A program made the translations under genes and the position numbers. From contig CANNGA010000005.1 of NCBI GenBank assembly GCA_947504035.1, positions 124,001 through 188,000 of the forward strand: DNA of 64,000 nt. The letters run 5' to 3'. How positions within the stretch are numbered: position 1 is the stretch's first letter; each line of letters starts with the position of its first letter. Positions 9,017 through 17,681 of the stretch are shown piece by piece. Source of the DNA: an uncultured Flavobacteriaceae bacterium. GTDB taxonomy: Bacteria; Bacteroidota; Bacteroidia; Flavobacteriales; Flavobacteriaceae. The notes under the pieces were generated by a model. It was not told the DNA's origin and did not search any database. It saw only the letters and a list, made by a program, of their open reading frames with translations.

Positions 9017-10075
9017 TTAAATGTCTATCTCTACCCGCGAAATTTCTATAGGTGGTTTCGCTAGACGATTTATAAGCTCTGGTGTTTTGTTGTATAACAA
9101 TTGTATGATACGATGAGGCGCCAGCGCATAACGTTGTGTTAAGGCACTGCCCCAGCGTTGTAGCGTTTGTTTTTTGAAAAAACTGCCTTCTTTAAATTCA
9201 CTTTCAGAAACGACTTCTGTAACATGCAAAGACACGGCATAAGATTCTAAAGGAATCTCTTTTTTACTAATCCCCTCTAAGATGGTGTGTGTAATTTCAT
9301 TTTCATCCTTAGCAAACATGTTATGAATAGGGCCTAAATCTATACGCTTAATACGTTTAGGAAATACTTTTGGCAAACGTTTATCAATAGCATATGCCAT
9401 TGTAGCAATAGGCATATCTCTATCTGCTGTCGCATTTAATACCTGATAAATGTCATCTTTAGCGTCTCTAGCATCGGTACCCTCATAATCAAAATACATA
9501 AAACATATAAAAGGGCGGTTTTTCGACACGTCATAAAAACTCCAACTGGTCATATACTTTGCGTCAATATGTTCTGGTGCATTTAAAATTTTACCTTGTA
9601 CAAATCGATTAAAGATGTATTGTTTCTCTACCGATGCATAATAAACAATAGATGCCGCTTGAAAAAGTTTGCTTTTCTTAACAGGTTCTTTTTTACGCAT
9701 TAAAGTATCTAAAAACTCTTCTTTTAAAGTTTCGATAGGCGTTAATTTATTTATATACGCTTCACGAAGCTCTAAATCATTATACAGGTAACGAAACTCT
9801 AAATAATTAGGAAAACCAGACTCTGTTAGATCTACTTTCATGTTGTCTTCATCATCATACATATATTTGATACGCATGGCCTCTACGGAATATAAAAGCA
9901 AATCACAGTATTGCTTAAAAAGCGCAACTTCGTCTTCATTACATATGTTTTCGTGTTGTACAGCAACGACAAGCTCTTTAAACACAAAATCAACCATTTT
10001 ATGATAAAAGGTATAATGCGCCTTAGAGTCTAAAATTGCAGAGTCTAATGGTGTAACTATTTGGTGTATGGACAT
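9017..10075 (-). CDS. Soluble protein of the AAA+ operon, unknown
   Basis: The 352-residue protein has no export signal or membrane helix. The first 150 residues are helical (KMVDFVFKELVVAVQHENIC, then LLLYSVEAMRIKYMYDDEDN). A mixed alpha/beta middle contains CFMYFDYEGTDARDAKDDIY at about 193-212, and a helical tail follows. No catalytic motif is seen. It lies 40 bases before the AAA+ gene, so the two are almost certainly co-transcribed. A role as adaptor or substrate of the ATPase is possible but is inference. The 354-base gap upstream of it holds a structured repeat. Confidence 0.55.
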   Translation of the reverse strand: MSIHQIVTPLDSAILDSKAHYTFYHKMVDFVFKELVVAVQHENICNEDEVALFKQYCDLLLYSVEAMRIKYMYDDEDNMKVDLTESGFPNYLEFRYLYNDLELREAYINKLTPIETLKEEFLDTLMRKKEPVKKSKLFQAASIVYYASVEKQYIFNRFVQGKILNAPEHIDAKYMTSWSFYDVSKNRPFICFMYFDYEGTDARDAKDDIYQVLNATADRDMPIATMAYAIDKRLPKVFPKRIKRIDLGPIHNMFAKDENEITHTILEGISKKEIPLESYAVSLHVTEVVSESEFKEGSFFKKQTLQRWGSALTQRYALAPHRIIQLLYNKTPELINRLAKPPIEISRVEIDI

Positions 10076-10146
10076 GGTTTTCGTTTTTAGTTTTAGTACA
10101 GCATTATCAATACGCGCACTAAAACTATCTACATGATATTACATTT

Positions 10147-10267
10147 AAATTGGGCGTTACCACAAGGGTCGGGCTTTCCGCAGTCGCTTTTTTGTAGTGC
10201 ATAGCTGCAACACTACAAAAAGAGCTCCAACATTGCTGCAATCCCTAACGCAGTCTTAGCCCAATTT
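10147..10267 (+). repeat. Structured intergenic repeat, copy A
   Basis: The element is bounded by AAATTGGGC at 10147-10155 and GCCCAATTTT at 10258-10267. Inside lie the conserved blocks GGGTCGGGCTTTCCGC (10166-10181) and GCAATCCCTAACGC (10238-10251). Central arms TTTTTGTAGTG (10189-10199) and CACTACAAAAA (10211-10221) pair over 11 bp, GCGTTA pairs with TAACGC further out, and GCAG pairs with CTGC between. A second copy lies at 44753-44907. It fills the gap between the first and second gene of the AAA+ operon, so it could be transcribed as part of the operon mRNA. It is either a palindromic mobile repeat or a structured RNA. Confidence 0.75.
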
Positions 10268-10429
10268 TAATACGTTCTAATAGAAGATGGACGTTCTATA
10301 TTTGTATCCTATTCTACTTCTTATAGCGTTATAAAATTTATAGTAATCCTAAAATTTTGCTCTTAAACTGATTAAAATTAATTTTAAAACGCAACAGTTT
10401 TCACATTAAAATTAGCATAAGAAATACCC

Positions 10430-11776
10430 CTAAGACAACAAATCATCTTCTGTAGCTTCAGATTTAGGTTGTGCTTTTGGTGCCTCTCCATCACCTTCTT
10501 TTGGTACATTTGCATCTGCTTTATAGTATTCTTCAAAAATCTCTTTCATATCAATACCGTAACGCTCTGCAAAATTTTTCTGTATGTCTACATCTTTCTC
10601 TCTAATCTCTTGTAAAGCTTCTGCATAACTGCTGTATACGCCTTGCATTACTTTTTCATGTACAGGAATATTGTCCATCATATCTTGGCGTGCACGTGCA
10701 CTTGCAGTGTGCATTGCCGCAAGAGTTTCTCCAATATGTTCGTCTGTTTTTACACCTAAATGTTCTAAAATAGCCGCGAATTCTTGATCTGTTCTCGCTT
10801 TTAAAGCCACTACATAACCATCGTAGTATTTTAAACGTTCTTCTGTATCACTCTTTAACTTTGCACGGTGTGTTTGCAAATTACTTCTTAAAGAAGTCAA
10901 TACTTTTATAGTAAGATTGTGTTTATGTACAAAACTGTCTTTACTTGCTGCTAAAGTAGTATAGGCATTTTTTAAACCTTCTAATTCTTCTACTTTTTGC
11001 TCCACTTGAGTCACTTTCCCTATAGCCTGCGCATATTCTGTAGATTGTTTATCAGCGACATCTTCTAAAGCTTGTCTTGCTTGCTTTAAAAGCGCATACT
11101 GTTCTTCTAATTTCGCTTCAACTTCATTTTTCTTCTCTAAAGCTTTCGTGTGGTTTTTAGTGGCTTCTACAATAGCAACTTGTAGTTTATCTTCCACTTC
11201 TTTAATTTCTACTTCACGATTTTTTAAACGTGTTACCGCTGCTTGAGATTTGTAAGAAAGTTCCGTAAGCAAAGTTTGTACATCTGCACTTTCTATACGC
11301 TCTTGAAACATTGCTTTGGCTTTATTATCTGCCGATGCTCTTACCTTTTCCGCACCTGTTAAAGCCTCTTGCGCTTTCTTTATTTTACTTTTACGTCCTA
11401 AAAGGTTATTCCACCAATTGTCTGGCTTTGCTTCGGCATCTTCTAGTTCGATTTTGGCACGTTCTAATGCTTTTTGTGCGTCATCTATAACTTTTTGTTC
11501 TGTAGTATTAAGAGACGAAAATTTTTCAAATAAGATACCAACCTCATCTTGATAATCTGTTAAATCCTTAATAGCATCTAAAAGTGTTGTTCTGTCTTTT
11601 TCTGCCATATTTACAACATCGTCTAAAGTGGCATTTAATATCTTTTGACGTACTTCTGGATTATCTTCTTGAGCTAACTTAGATTTCATAGTGTCAATGG
11701 CTTTTCCCCAATTAACATCTACTTTTCCTGTATTCTCTTTAGAATTGGTTTCTAATAAATCGAAATCATCAGACAT
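10430..11776 (-). CDS. Cytoplasmic coiled-coil protein, first gene of the AAA+ operon
   Basis: The 448-residue protein has no signal peptide or membrane helix. About 85-330 is a long coiled coil with dense Lys/Glu heptads (for example ALEKKNEVEAKLEEQ and GKVTQVEQKVEELEGLKNAY), interrupted by a PDNWWNNLLGRKSK loop near 118-131. The C-terminal 130 residues are helical, and an acidic tail ends in EDDLLS. Proteins like this are loosely labelled cell-surface or microtubule-binding on coiled-coil similarity, which says nothing about function. A distant likeness to TelA-type helical proteins is possible but I cannot support it. Its position at the head of the AAA+ run suggests a filament or scaffold partner, as inference. 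Confidence 0.6.
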   Translation of the reverse strand: MSDDFDLLETNSKENTGKVDVNWGKAIDTMKSKLAQEDNPEVRQKILNATLDDVVNMAEKDRTTLLDAIKDLTDYQDEVGILFEKFSSLNTTEQKVIDDAQKALERAKIELEDAEAKPDNWWNNLLGRKSKIKKAQEALTGAEKVRASADNKAKAMFQERIESADVQTLLTELSYKSQAAVTRLKNREVEIKEVEDKLQVAIVEATKNHTKALEKKNEVEAKLEEQYALLKQARQALEDVADKQSTEYAQAIGKVTQVEQKVEELEGLKNAYTTLAASKDSFVHKHNLTIKVLTSLRSNLQTHRAKLKSDTEERLKYYDGYVVALKARTDQEFAAILEHLGVKTDEHIGETLAAMHTASARARQDMMDNIPVHEKVMQGVYSSYAEALQEIREKDVDIQKNFAERYGIDMKEIFEEYYKADANVPKEGDGEAPKAQPKSEATEDDLLS

Positions 11777-12096
11777 ATTATATATGGTGTTTTTAAGTTG
11801 TACATTTATAGAGGTAGCAATTTCGTTAAAAAAGATGACTTTTAAAATTTAATACCTCTAAAATATTTGTAGTTATTTATCCTAAGATGTTACATGCATT
11901 CCTTTTTAAAACAAAATCACAAAGAAATTATACAAAAACGCAGTGTGATCAATACAACAACTCCTTTAATTTTAAGGGATTACCTCTAAATGTAAGATGT
12001 TTTTCTTTTTTTAACACGTCTACTCTATTCATTTTAAAGTAATTACTAACAAAAAAAGAGTATATTTGTTCAGCTATTAACCCTTTTTATAAAACA
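11777..12096. other. Divergent intergenic region
   Basis: This 320-base AT-rich gap separates the operon head (minus) from a small plus-strand gene. I see one TAnnTTTG box for the plus-strand gene and no clear promoter box for the operon, so the operon may use a different or weak promoter. No RNA gene or repeat is visible. Confidence 0.4.
12061..12068 (+). promoter_or_regulatory. -7 box (TATATTTG) for the small membrane gene
   Basis: TATATTTG fits the Bacteroidota -7 consensus TAnnTTTG and lies 28 bases before the ATG at 12097. No clear TTG -33 element is seen at the usual distance. Confidence 0.5.
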
Positions 12097-12339
12097 ATGT
12101 GTTTATCTTGCGCGTCTTTAATTGCGTTTCCTGTACTTTTAGGACAAGTCCAAATTGTAACCTTACTTTTTATTGTTGTTCTATTTTTTTTAGTCCTTCT
12201 TATTTTAGGGGTTAGACGGTCTTATATACTTAAAAAAGAAAACGAAGAAATAAGTCAATCTGCAGATTTATTGGAACGTAGCGAAGATCAGAAGCGTTAC
12301 GACAACTTTAAAGAGGGACATCTTTACGATAATAACTAA
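12097..12339 (+). CDS. Small single-pass membrane protein, unknown
   Basis: The 80-residue protein has a very hydrophobic stretch at about 6-39 (a weak segment and then IVTLLFIVVLFFLVLLILGV), and then a charged cytoplasmic-type tail of about 40 residues (ILKKENEEISQSADLLERSE). Cysteines at positions 2 and 5 precede the helix. A promoter box at 12061-12068 and a plausible leader support expression. It belongs to no family I can name. The following 439 bases carry no further plus-strand gene. Confidence 0.55.
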   Translation: MCLSCASLIAFPVLLGQVQIVTLLFIVVLFFLVLLILGVRRSYILKKENEEISQSADLLERSEDQKRYDNFKEGHLYDNN

Positions 12340-12778
12340 ACACTAAAGGCTATTAAAATGTTAGTATTCTTTCTAACGTTTGTCTTGCTATCTGTAAACA
12401 TAAAATTATAGTAAATTAGCGTTTTCTAAAAATTTAATTTGTTTAACCAAGAATGTAATTTTGTTTAACATAGTGTTTGTTTACTTTTTAGGAAACTACT
12501 TTAATATTTCGTAAACACAACTGATATTTCTATTCGTTTTGCGCATTACAACATCTATCTATTACAGCTTATAAACTACTTTAAATAGTATAATGGCTTG
12601 TGCTCTTTCCATGTAAACATATAACTAGTACGCGATTAAAGTTTAGAACGTATATATAGTCTACTAACGTTTTAATAACGCTATGACGTGGTATAACACA
12701 GGTTTAAAATATATTCTGGTATACCCCAACAAAAAAAGAGCGCTAAAAGCGCTCTTTTTAATATATGTTCTACAAAAA
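12340..12778. other. Intergenic region, nothing but a terminator
   Basis: These 439 bases are AT-rich with scattered stops in all frames. The only clear element is the terminator of the ettA gene at 12731-12759. Confidence 0.4.
12731..12759 (-). terminator. Terminator of ettA
   Basis: AAAGAGCGCT and AGCGCTCTTT pair around a short AAA-type loop. On the minus strand the stem is followed by a T tract. It lies 20 bases past the ettA stop. Confidence 0.85.
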
Positions 12779-14470
12779 TTAGCGTACTAATTTCTTGTAT
12801 TTGATACGTTTAGGCATAATATCACCTCCCAATCGTTTCTTTTTATTCTCTTCGTAATCTGAAAATCCGCCTTCAAAGAAGTACACTTGGGAATCGCCTT
12901 CAAAAGCCAAAATGTGTGTGCAAATTCGGTCTAAGAACCAACGGTCGTGACTAATCACTACGGCACATCCTGCAAAATTCTCTAAACCTTCTTCTAATGC
13001 TCTTAAAGTATTAACATCTAAATCATTTGTAGGCTCATCTAAAAGTAACACATTACCTTCTTCTTTTAGTGTCATTGCTAAATGTAAACGGTTACGCTCT
13101 CCACCTGATAGTAATTTTACTTTTTTATTCTGTTCACTTCCAGAAAAATTAAAACGACTCAAGTAGGCTCTTGAGTTTACCTGCTTACCTCCCATCATCA
13201 CCAATTCTTGCTCATCACTAAAGTTTTGCCAAATGGTTTTTTCTGGATCTATATTAGAATGGCTCTGATCTACATAGGCTATCCTAGCCGTTTCACCTAC
13301 TGCAAATTCACCTTTGTCTGGAGTTTCCTCCCCCATAATCATTCTAAAGATAGTGGTCTTACCAGCGCCATTGGGCCCAATAATACCAACGATACCAGCC
13401 TGTGGTAAACTAAATTTTAAGTCATCGTATAATAACTTATCATCATAAGCTTTAGCAATACCCGTAGCATCTATAACGTTCGTTCCTAAGCGCGGTCCAT
13501 TTGGAATGTAAATTTCTAATTTTTCATCCAATTGTTTTTGGTCTTGGCTTAATAACTTATCGTAGTTCTTTAAACGCGCCTTTTGTTTGGTTTGACGCCC
13601 TTTCGCTCCTTGTCTTACCCAATCAAGCTCACGCTCTAAGGTTTTTTGACGTTTAGAAGCTGTTTTGCCTTCTTGTGCCATACGTTTAGACTTTTGGTCT
13701 AACCAAGACGAATAGTTTCCTTTCCAAGGAATACCTTCTCCTCGATCTAACTCTAAAATCCAACCTGCCACATTATCTAGAAAATACCTATCGTGTGTTA
13801 CCGCTATAACGGTACCTTTATATTGTGCTAAGTGATGCTCTAACCAATGTACAGACTCTGCATCTAAATGGTTAGTGGGCTCATCTAAAAGTAACACATC
13901 TGGTTCTTTTAGAAGCAAACGGCACAAAGCAACACGTCGTCTTTCACCTCCAGATAAAACTCCAATTTTTTTATCTCCATCTGGCGTGCGCAACGCATCC
14001 ATAGCGATTTCTAGCTTGGTGTCTAATTCCCAGGCATTAGAAGCATCGATTTGATCTTGTAGTTCTGCCTGACGGTTCATGAGTTTCTCCATCTTGTCAG
14101 GGTTAGAATAGACTTCTTCTAATCCAAACTGATCATTAATTTTATTGTATTCATCAAGAATAGCTACAGTTTCTGCGGCACCTTCTCGTACCACTTCCAT
14201 TACCGTTTTAGTTTCATCAAGTTGTGGTTCTTGCTCTAAGTATCCAACAGAATAGTCTTGTGAAAACACGACATCCCCTTGATAATTTTTATCGACTCCT
14301 GCTATTATTTTTAATAAGGTGGATTTACCAGATCCGTTAAGTCCTAAAATACCAATCTTAGCACCATAGAAAAAACTTAAATAAATGTTCTTTAAAACAG
14401 GGGTATTTGCACTTTGAAATGTCTTGGTTACACCAGACATTGAAAAAATTATTTTTTTATCGTCACTCAT
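12779..14470 (-). CDS. ettA: Energy-dependent translational throttle protein EttA (ABC-F)
   Basis: The 563-residue protein is a tandem ABC-F ATPase without membrane segments. The first ATPase has Walker A GLNGSGKS near residue 42 and signature LSGGERRRVALCRL near 167. The second has Walker A GPNGAGKT near 363 and signature LSGGERNRLHLAMTL near 461. Between them is the arm/linker region with DWVRQGAKGRQTKQKARL. Length and motif order fit EttA, which binds the ribosomal E site and gates the first elongation steps according to energy status. The gene is monocistronic, with its own terminator. Other ABC-F subfamilies are possible but the linker sequence favours EttA. Confidence 0.92.
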   Translation of the reverse strand: MSDDKKIIFSMSGVTKTFQSANTPVLKNIYLSFFYGAKIGILGLNGSGKSTLLKIIAGVDKNYQGDVVFSQDYSVGYLEQEPQLDETKTVMEVVREGAAETVAILDEYNKINDQFGLEEVYSNPDKMEKLMNRQAELQDQIDASNAWELDTKLEIAMDALRTPDGDKKIGVLSGGERRRVALCRLLLKEPDVLLLDEPTNHLDAESVHWLEHHLAQYKGTVIAVTHDRYFLDNVAGWILELDRGEGIPWKGNYSSWLDQKSKRMAQEGKTASKRQKTLERELDWVRQGAKGRQTKQKARLKNYDKLLSQDQKQLDEKLEIYIPNGPRLGTNVIDATGIAKAYDDKLLYDDLKFSLPQAGIVGIIGPNGAGKTTIFRMIMGEETPDKGEFAVGETARIAYVDQSHSNIDPEKTIWQNFSDEQELVMMGGKQVNSRAYLSRFNFSGSEQNKKVKLLSGGERNRLHLAMTLKEEGNVLLLDEPTNDLDVNTLRALEEGLENFAGCAVVISHDRWFLDRICTHILAFEGDSQVYFFEGGFSDYEENKKKRLGGDIMPKRIKYKKLVR

Positions 14471-14549
14471 TATATTAATCTGATAAGATGAAACGTTTCT
14501 TTTAGCTTGTGTTGCTTAAACGCTAATTGTTTTAAAATACATGTATGTG

Positions 14550-14732
14550 TTACACTCTACCTTTTAAAGCATTAAATACCCAAGCAATAGCAAAAAAACC
14601 AATACCTACAGAAGCGAATCCCCATCCTGCAACGTCATCGTACCTAAAGGCACCTAATGCTATTAGTGCTAAACCTACAAAAATCATTATCCATGTAGCC
14701 AGAGCCAACACCGTGTTCTTATTCATCGTCAT
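14550..14732 (-). CDS. Two-helix small membrane protein, flavobacterial
   Basis: The 60-residue protein is nearly all membrane sequence: helix one at about 7-28 (VLALATWIMIFVGLALIALG) and helix two at about 34-55 (GWGFASVGIGFFAIAWVFNA), joined by FRYDDVA. It resembles the short membrane proteins annotated in Flavobacteriaceae as the CAL67264 family, a name given from memory. No function is known. It lies upstream of ettA on the same strand, with a 79-base gap. A plus-strand open frame over the same bases is a shadow. Confidence 0.65.
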   Translation of the reverse strand: MTMNKNTVLALATWIMIFVGLALIALGAFRYDDVAGWGFASVGIGFFAIAWVFNALKGRV

Positions 14733-14835
14733 ATCCTTACTATTAAAATTTGGTTAGAGAAACGCAAATATCGTTGTTTTTATCAAAAAAGCATCCTAAT
14801 CATGAGGCTTTTTCTCTATTAATCGCAATTATGTA

Positions 14836-15552
14836 TTAGTTCATCGGTACTTCAATAATGATTACATCTGAATTTTCCTTAGCTGTTAGAGTAACGGTAT
14901 CACTATCCCAAACTCCTATGGCATCACGTCGTTCTAAATGGTGATTTGCAACAGTAACTTTTCCTTCTGCTGTAAAGATATACACTCCATTTCCGGCAAC
15001 CTTAGGTTTTATCTCCAGAATATGATCTGCTTTAAGTGTGGTCTTATAGATATAAGCTTGTTGGTGTATAGGTAATGCTTCTCCCTCTAATTTGTCTGCT
15101 GGTGCTACTACCGTTTGTAACCTATTGATTGCTTTTGAATTAGCAAAAAGACGTTGCTCATAATTTGGTGTAACGCCTTTGGTTTCTGGAAGAATCCACA
15201 CTTGTAAAAAATTCACCTCATCTGTAGTACTGTCATTAAACTCAGAATGGGTTAATCCTGTTCCTGCACTCATAACCTGTACTTCACCGACTTCTATTGC
15301 ACGTGTATTTCCCATACTGTCTTTATGTGATAAAGCGCCTTTTAGTGGTATAGAAATGATTTCCATATTTTGATGCGGATGTGTTCCAAACCCCATTTTT
15401 GGTTGTACAACATCGTCATTTAAGACTCTTAGTTTTCCAAAATTCATACGTTCTGGGTTTTGATAACTTGAAAAACTAAATGTATGTTGTGACTTTAACC
15501 AACCGTGGTCTGCACGTCCTCTTGTATCTGCTTTATGAACTACTGTTTTCAT
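14836..15552 (-). CDS. Pirin family protein (YhaK-like)
   Basis: The 238-residue protein is a bicupin of the pirin family. Its N-terminal cupin carries RGRADHGWLKSQHTFSFSSY, then FGTHPHQNMEIISIPLKGAL with the metal-binding-type H-x-H and E residues, and HSEFN later. Family members are cytoplasmic, and some are quercetinases or redox sensors. It is the last of four co-directional genes from a reductase at 17618. In other bacteria MarR regulators of quinone or hypochlorite stress control pirin genes, so a role in electrophile defence is inferred. Confidence 0.88.
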   Translation of the reverse strand: MKTVVHKADTRGRADHGWLKSQHTFSFSSYQNPERMNFGKLRVLNDDVVQPKMGFGTHPHQNMEIISIPLKGALSHKDSMGNTRAIEVGEVQVMSAGTGLTHSEFNDSTTDEVNFLQVWILPETKGVTPNYEQRLFANSKAINRLQTVVAPADKLEGEALPIHQQAYIYKTTLKADHILEIKPKVAGNGVYIFTAEGKVTVANHHLERRDAIGVWDSDTVTLTAKENSDVIIIEVPMN

Positions 15553-15684
15553 AGTGTATTTTAATTGTAATTATCTCTGTTATTTTAGTATAGGTGTAAG
15601 AAGTGTTTTATCGTATTGGAACGACTTCAAAAGCTACCATATTCTAGTAGCATTTGTCCTTCTAAAATACCGTCTTAATTTAAA

Positions 15685-16554
15685 TTATGATGTTAAAAAT
15701 CCCATTTTCCCCATTTGATAATCTCTCATAGCCTCCATAATCTCTGTTTGTGTATTCATAACATAAGGGCCATAGGTTGTTACTGGTTCCTCCAAAGGCG
15801 TTCCCGATAAACACAATAGCATACTGTCTTCATTAGCGTGCAATGCAAATCCTTCACCATCTTGATGAAAGCATACCAATTGGTTTTCGTTTAACTTTAG
15901 TTCGGTTTTAGTATTTACTGTAACTGCGCCCTTAAGCAAATAAACTGTAGATTGCTGCGCCTTTGGTATGGCAATATCGTACTGCCCCCCAGCTTTCATA
16001 TAGATCATAAATGCATTTACTGCTGTTTGTGTTTGTATGCGTCCATAAACCCCCTCTAATTCTCCGGCAATGATTTGAATGTCTACTTTGGCATCCTTAG
16101 AACTCAACGTTCTAAAATCTGCATGAGCGACATGCTGGTACTGCGCTGGCATCATTTTTTTAGCTGCTGGCAAATTAAGCCAAAGCTGAATCCCTTCTAA
16201 AACTCCACCTTGCTTTACAAATGCTTTTGTAGGTGCTTCGGCATGAATGATGCCGCGTCCTGCTGTCGTCCACTGTACATCTCCTGCCTTTACAACACTT
16301 TCATGGCCTAAAGAATCTCTATGCAATTGCTCCCCTTGTATTAAGAACGTTATAGGTTCGAATCCTCGGTGCGGATGCGGTCCTAAATCGAAAGGGTTAT
16401 GTGTTTCAGAAATTTCATAAGGTCCATAATGGTGTAGAAGAATAAATGGATCTATAGTATCTATATGTTGCGTTGGAAAGGGCTGCCGCAATTGTATAGG
16501 CCCCATGGCTACAAAATCACTTCGCCCTACTGTTCTTATACTGTTTAATATCAT
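15685..16554 (-). CDS. Pirin family protein
   Basis: The 289-residue bicupin has the pirin metal-site motif in DLGPHPHRGFEPITFLIQGE at about 57-76 and HRDSLGHESVVKAGDVQWTT after it. The second cupin lies at about 170-289. It is a different pirin subtype from its downstream neighbour at 14836-15552 and is longer. The gene starts 38 bases from a 20-bp palindrome at 16593-16612, which I read as the operator of the MarR regulator encoded immediately upstream. The function is presumed to be quercetinase-like or redox-related; the substrate is unknown. Confidence 0.88.
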   Translation of the reverse strand: MILNSIRTVGRSDFVAMGPIQLRQPFPTQHIDTIDPFILLHHYGPYEISETHNPFDLGPHPHRGFEPITFLIQGEQLHRDSLGHESVVKAGDVQWTTAGRGIIHAEAPTKAFVKQGGVLEGIQLWLNLPAAKKMMPAQYQHVAHADFRTLSSKDAKVDIQIIAGELEGVYGRIQTQTAVNAFMIYMKAGGQYDIAIPKAQQSTVYLLKGAVTVNTKTELKLNENQLVCFHQDGEGFALHANEDSMLLCLSGTPLEEPVTTYGPYVMNTQTEIMEAMRDYQMGKMGFLTS

Positions 16555-16592
16555 GACATTTTGTTTTTAACACTTTAAGTGCTGTTAGTTAA

Positions 16593-16612
16593 TTATTTTC
16601 CATGGAAAATAA
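16593..16612. promoter_or_regulatory. Palindromic operator, site 1 (MarR-type)
   Basis: A perfect 20-bp palindrome with half-site TTATTTTCC and its mirror GGAAAATAA lies around a central AT. It is between the MarR gene and the pirin gene. The same TTCC-NN-GGAA core recurs at 17682-17699 in front of the reductase gene, which supports one regulator binding both. Confidence 0.6.
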
Positions 16613-16630
16613 AAGATCAAAAAAATACAA

Positions 16631-17071
16631 TTATCGCATTTTATCTAGTAAAGCACTAAGCTGCTCTGCTTCTGCTTCGGTAAGTTGCTTTAATAAAATT
16701 TCATTTAAGGTATTTGGTATTGTACTTAAAAAGGTACTGCCTTCTGCAGTTATGCCTATTTTAACAACACGTCTGTCTTCCTGAGATGGACAACGTTCTA
16801 TATAGCCTTTAGCACATAATTTATCCATTAATCGCGTTGCATTAGGCGAACGCTCTATCATTCTTTCTTTTATAGTTTGTACCTTTAAAGCTGTACCTTC
16901 TGCGCCTTTTAATATTCTTAAAATATTATATTGCTGCGGCGAAATTCCATAAGGTTTAAAAAAATCATTTTGATGACTCGCTATCCAATTGGCAGTGTAA
17001 ATAATATTGATCAAGGCCTTTACTTTACTGGTCTTGAATGTTGAATTGATGTCTTTAGATAAGTCGCCCAT
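16631..17071 (-). CDS. MarR family transcriptional regulator
   Basis: The 146-residue protein is a winged helix-turn-helix regulator. Dimerisation helices lie at both ends; the DNA-reading part is ISPQQYNILRILKGAEGTAL, then IKERMIERSPNATRLMDKLC, and the wing has CPSQEDRRVVKIGITAEG. It starts 16 bases after the reductase stop and is read in the same direction, so it is co-transcribed with it. Matching palindromes sit before the reductase and before the pirin, suggesting autoregulation and control of the whole cluster. There is no cysteine in the DNA-reading region; C85 and C93 lie around the wing, so thiol sensing cannot be excluded. Confidence 0.9.
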   Translation of the reverse strand: MGDLSKDINSTFKTSKVKALINIIYTANWIASHQNDFFKPYGISPQQYNILRILKGAEGTALKVQTIKERMIERSPNATRLMDKLCAKGYIERCPSQEDRRVVKIGITAEGSTFLSTIPNTLNEILLKQLTEAEAEQLSALLDKMR

Positions 17072-17087
17072 AACTCTTAAACTTTAC

Positions 17088-17618
17088 TTATAATGCCGTT
17101 TGGAATGCCTTTACTTTGGTTTGTAATTCTGTATTTAAGTCTACATTTGTAATTTTACCTTCAGAAAAATTTGCCCCAAAAGCAGGTAACGAAAATATCT
17201 CTATTACTTTAGCATCGTAGTATGGAAAATGCGCTTCTGCCATACTTAGCACGGAAGCTCCGCCTCTACCCCCTGGAGATGTCGCCATTAATAGCATAGG
17301 TTTCCCTACAAACAGTTTGGTATTTATACGCGACATCCAATCAAATATATTTTTAAATACCGCGGCGAACCCACCGTTGTGTTCTGCTAAGGAAAGTATA
17401 ATGCCATCGCTTTTTTGTATCAAATTAAAAAATTGAGTAGCTGGTTCTGGAATACCATCAGCAGTCTCTATGTCCATGCTGTAAATAGGCAATTCAAAAT
17501 CGTTTAAATCTAAAACATTAACGCTTACATCACTTAATAGTTGACCTGCATACGTTGCTAATTGTTTGTTTATAGAATTTTTACTGTTGCTCCCTGCAAA
17601 GGCTATCACTTGTGCCAT
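17088..17618 (-). CDS. NADPH-dependent FMN reductase family protein
   Basis: The 176-residue flavodoxin-like protein begins AQVIAFAGSNSKNSINKQLA, with the phosphate loop for FMN. SLAEHNGGFAAVFKNIFDWM follows at about 76-95, and SPGGRGGASVL later. Such enzymes reduce quinones, azo compounds or flavin using NAD(P)H in the cytoplasm. It is the first gene of a reductase-MarR-pirin-pirin cluster and is preceded by a clear promoter with an operator over its -33 element. A role in quinone or electrophile detoxification fits the context. Confidence 0.88.
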   Translation of the reverse strand: MAQVIAFAGSNSKNSINKQLATYAGQLLSDVSVNVLDLNDFELPIYSMDIETADGIPEPATQFFNLIQKSDGIILSLAEHNGGFAAVFKNIFDWMSRINTKLFVGKPMLLMATSPGGRGGASVLSMAEAHFPYYDAKVIEIFSLPAFGANFSEGKITNVDLNTELQTKVKAFQTAL

Positions 17619-17660
17619 ATCTTTTGTCTTTTAGTTTAAAACTTATGTGTTCGTACACTT

Positions 17661-17668
17661 CAAAGGTA
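17661..17668 (-). promoter_or_regulatory. -7 box (TACCTTTG) of the reductase operon
   Basis: TACCTTTG on the minus strand fits TAnnTTTG. A TTG (-33) lies exactly 20 bases upstream at 17689-17691, the spacing expected of a Bacteroidota promoter. That TTG lies in the middle of the palindrome at 17682-17699. Confidence 0.7.
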
Positions 17669-17681
17669 ACAAAAAACAATT

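Noticed and set aside
16345-16375. GGTTCGAATCC, the classic T-arm of a tRNA
   Set aside because: It lies inside the pirin gene and encodes GFEP on the minus strand; no acceptor stem or anticodon arm surrounds it.
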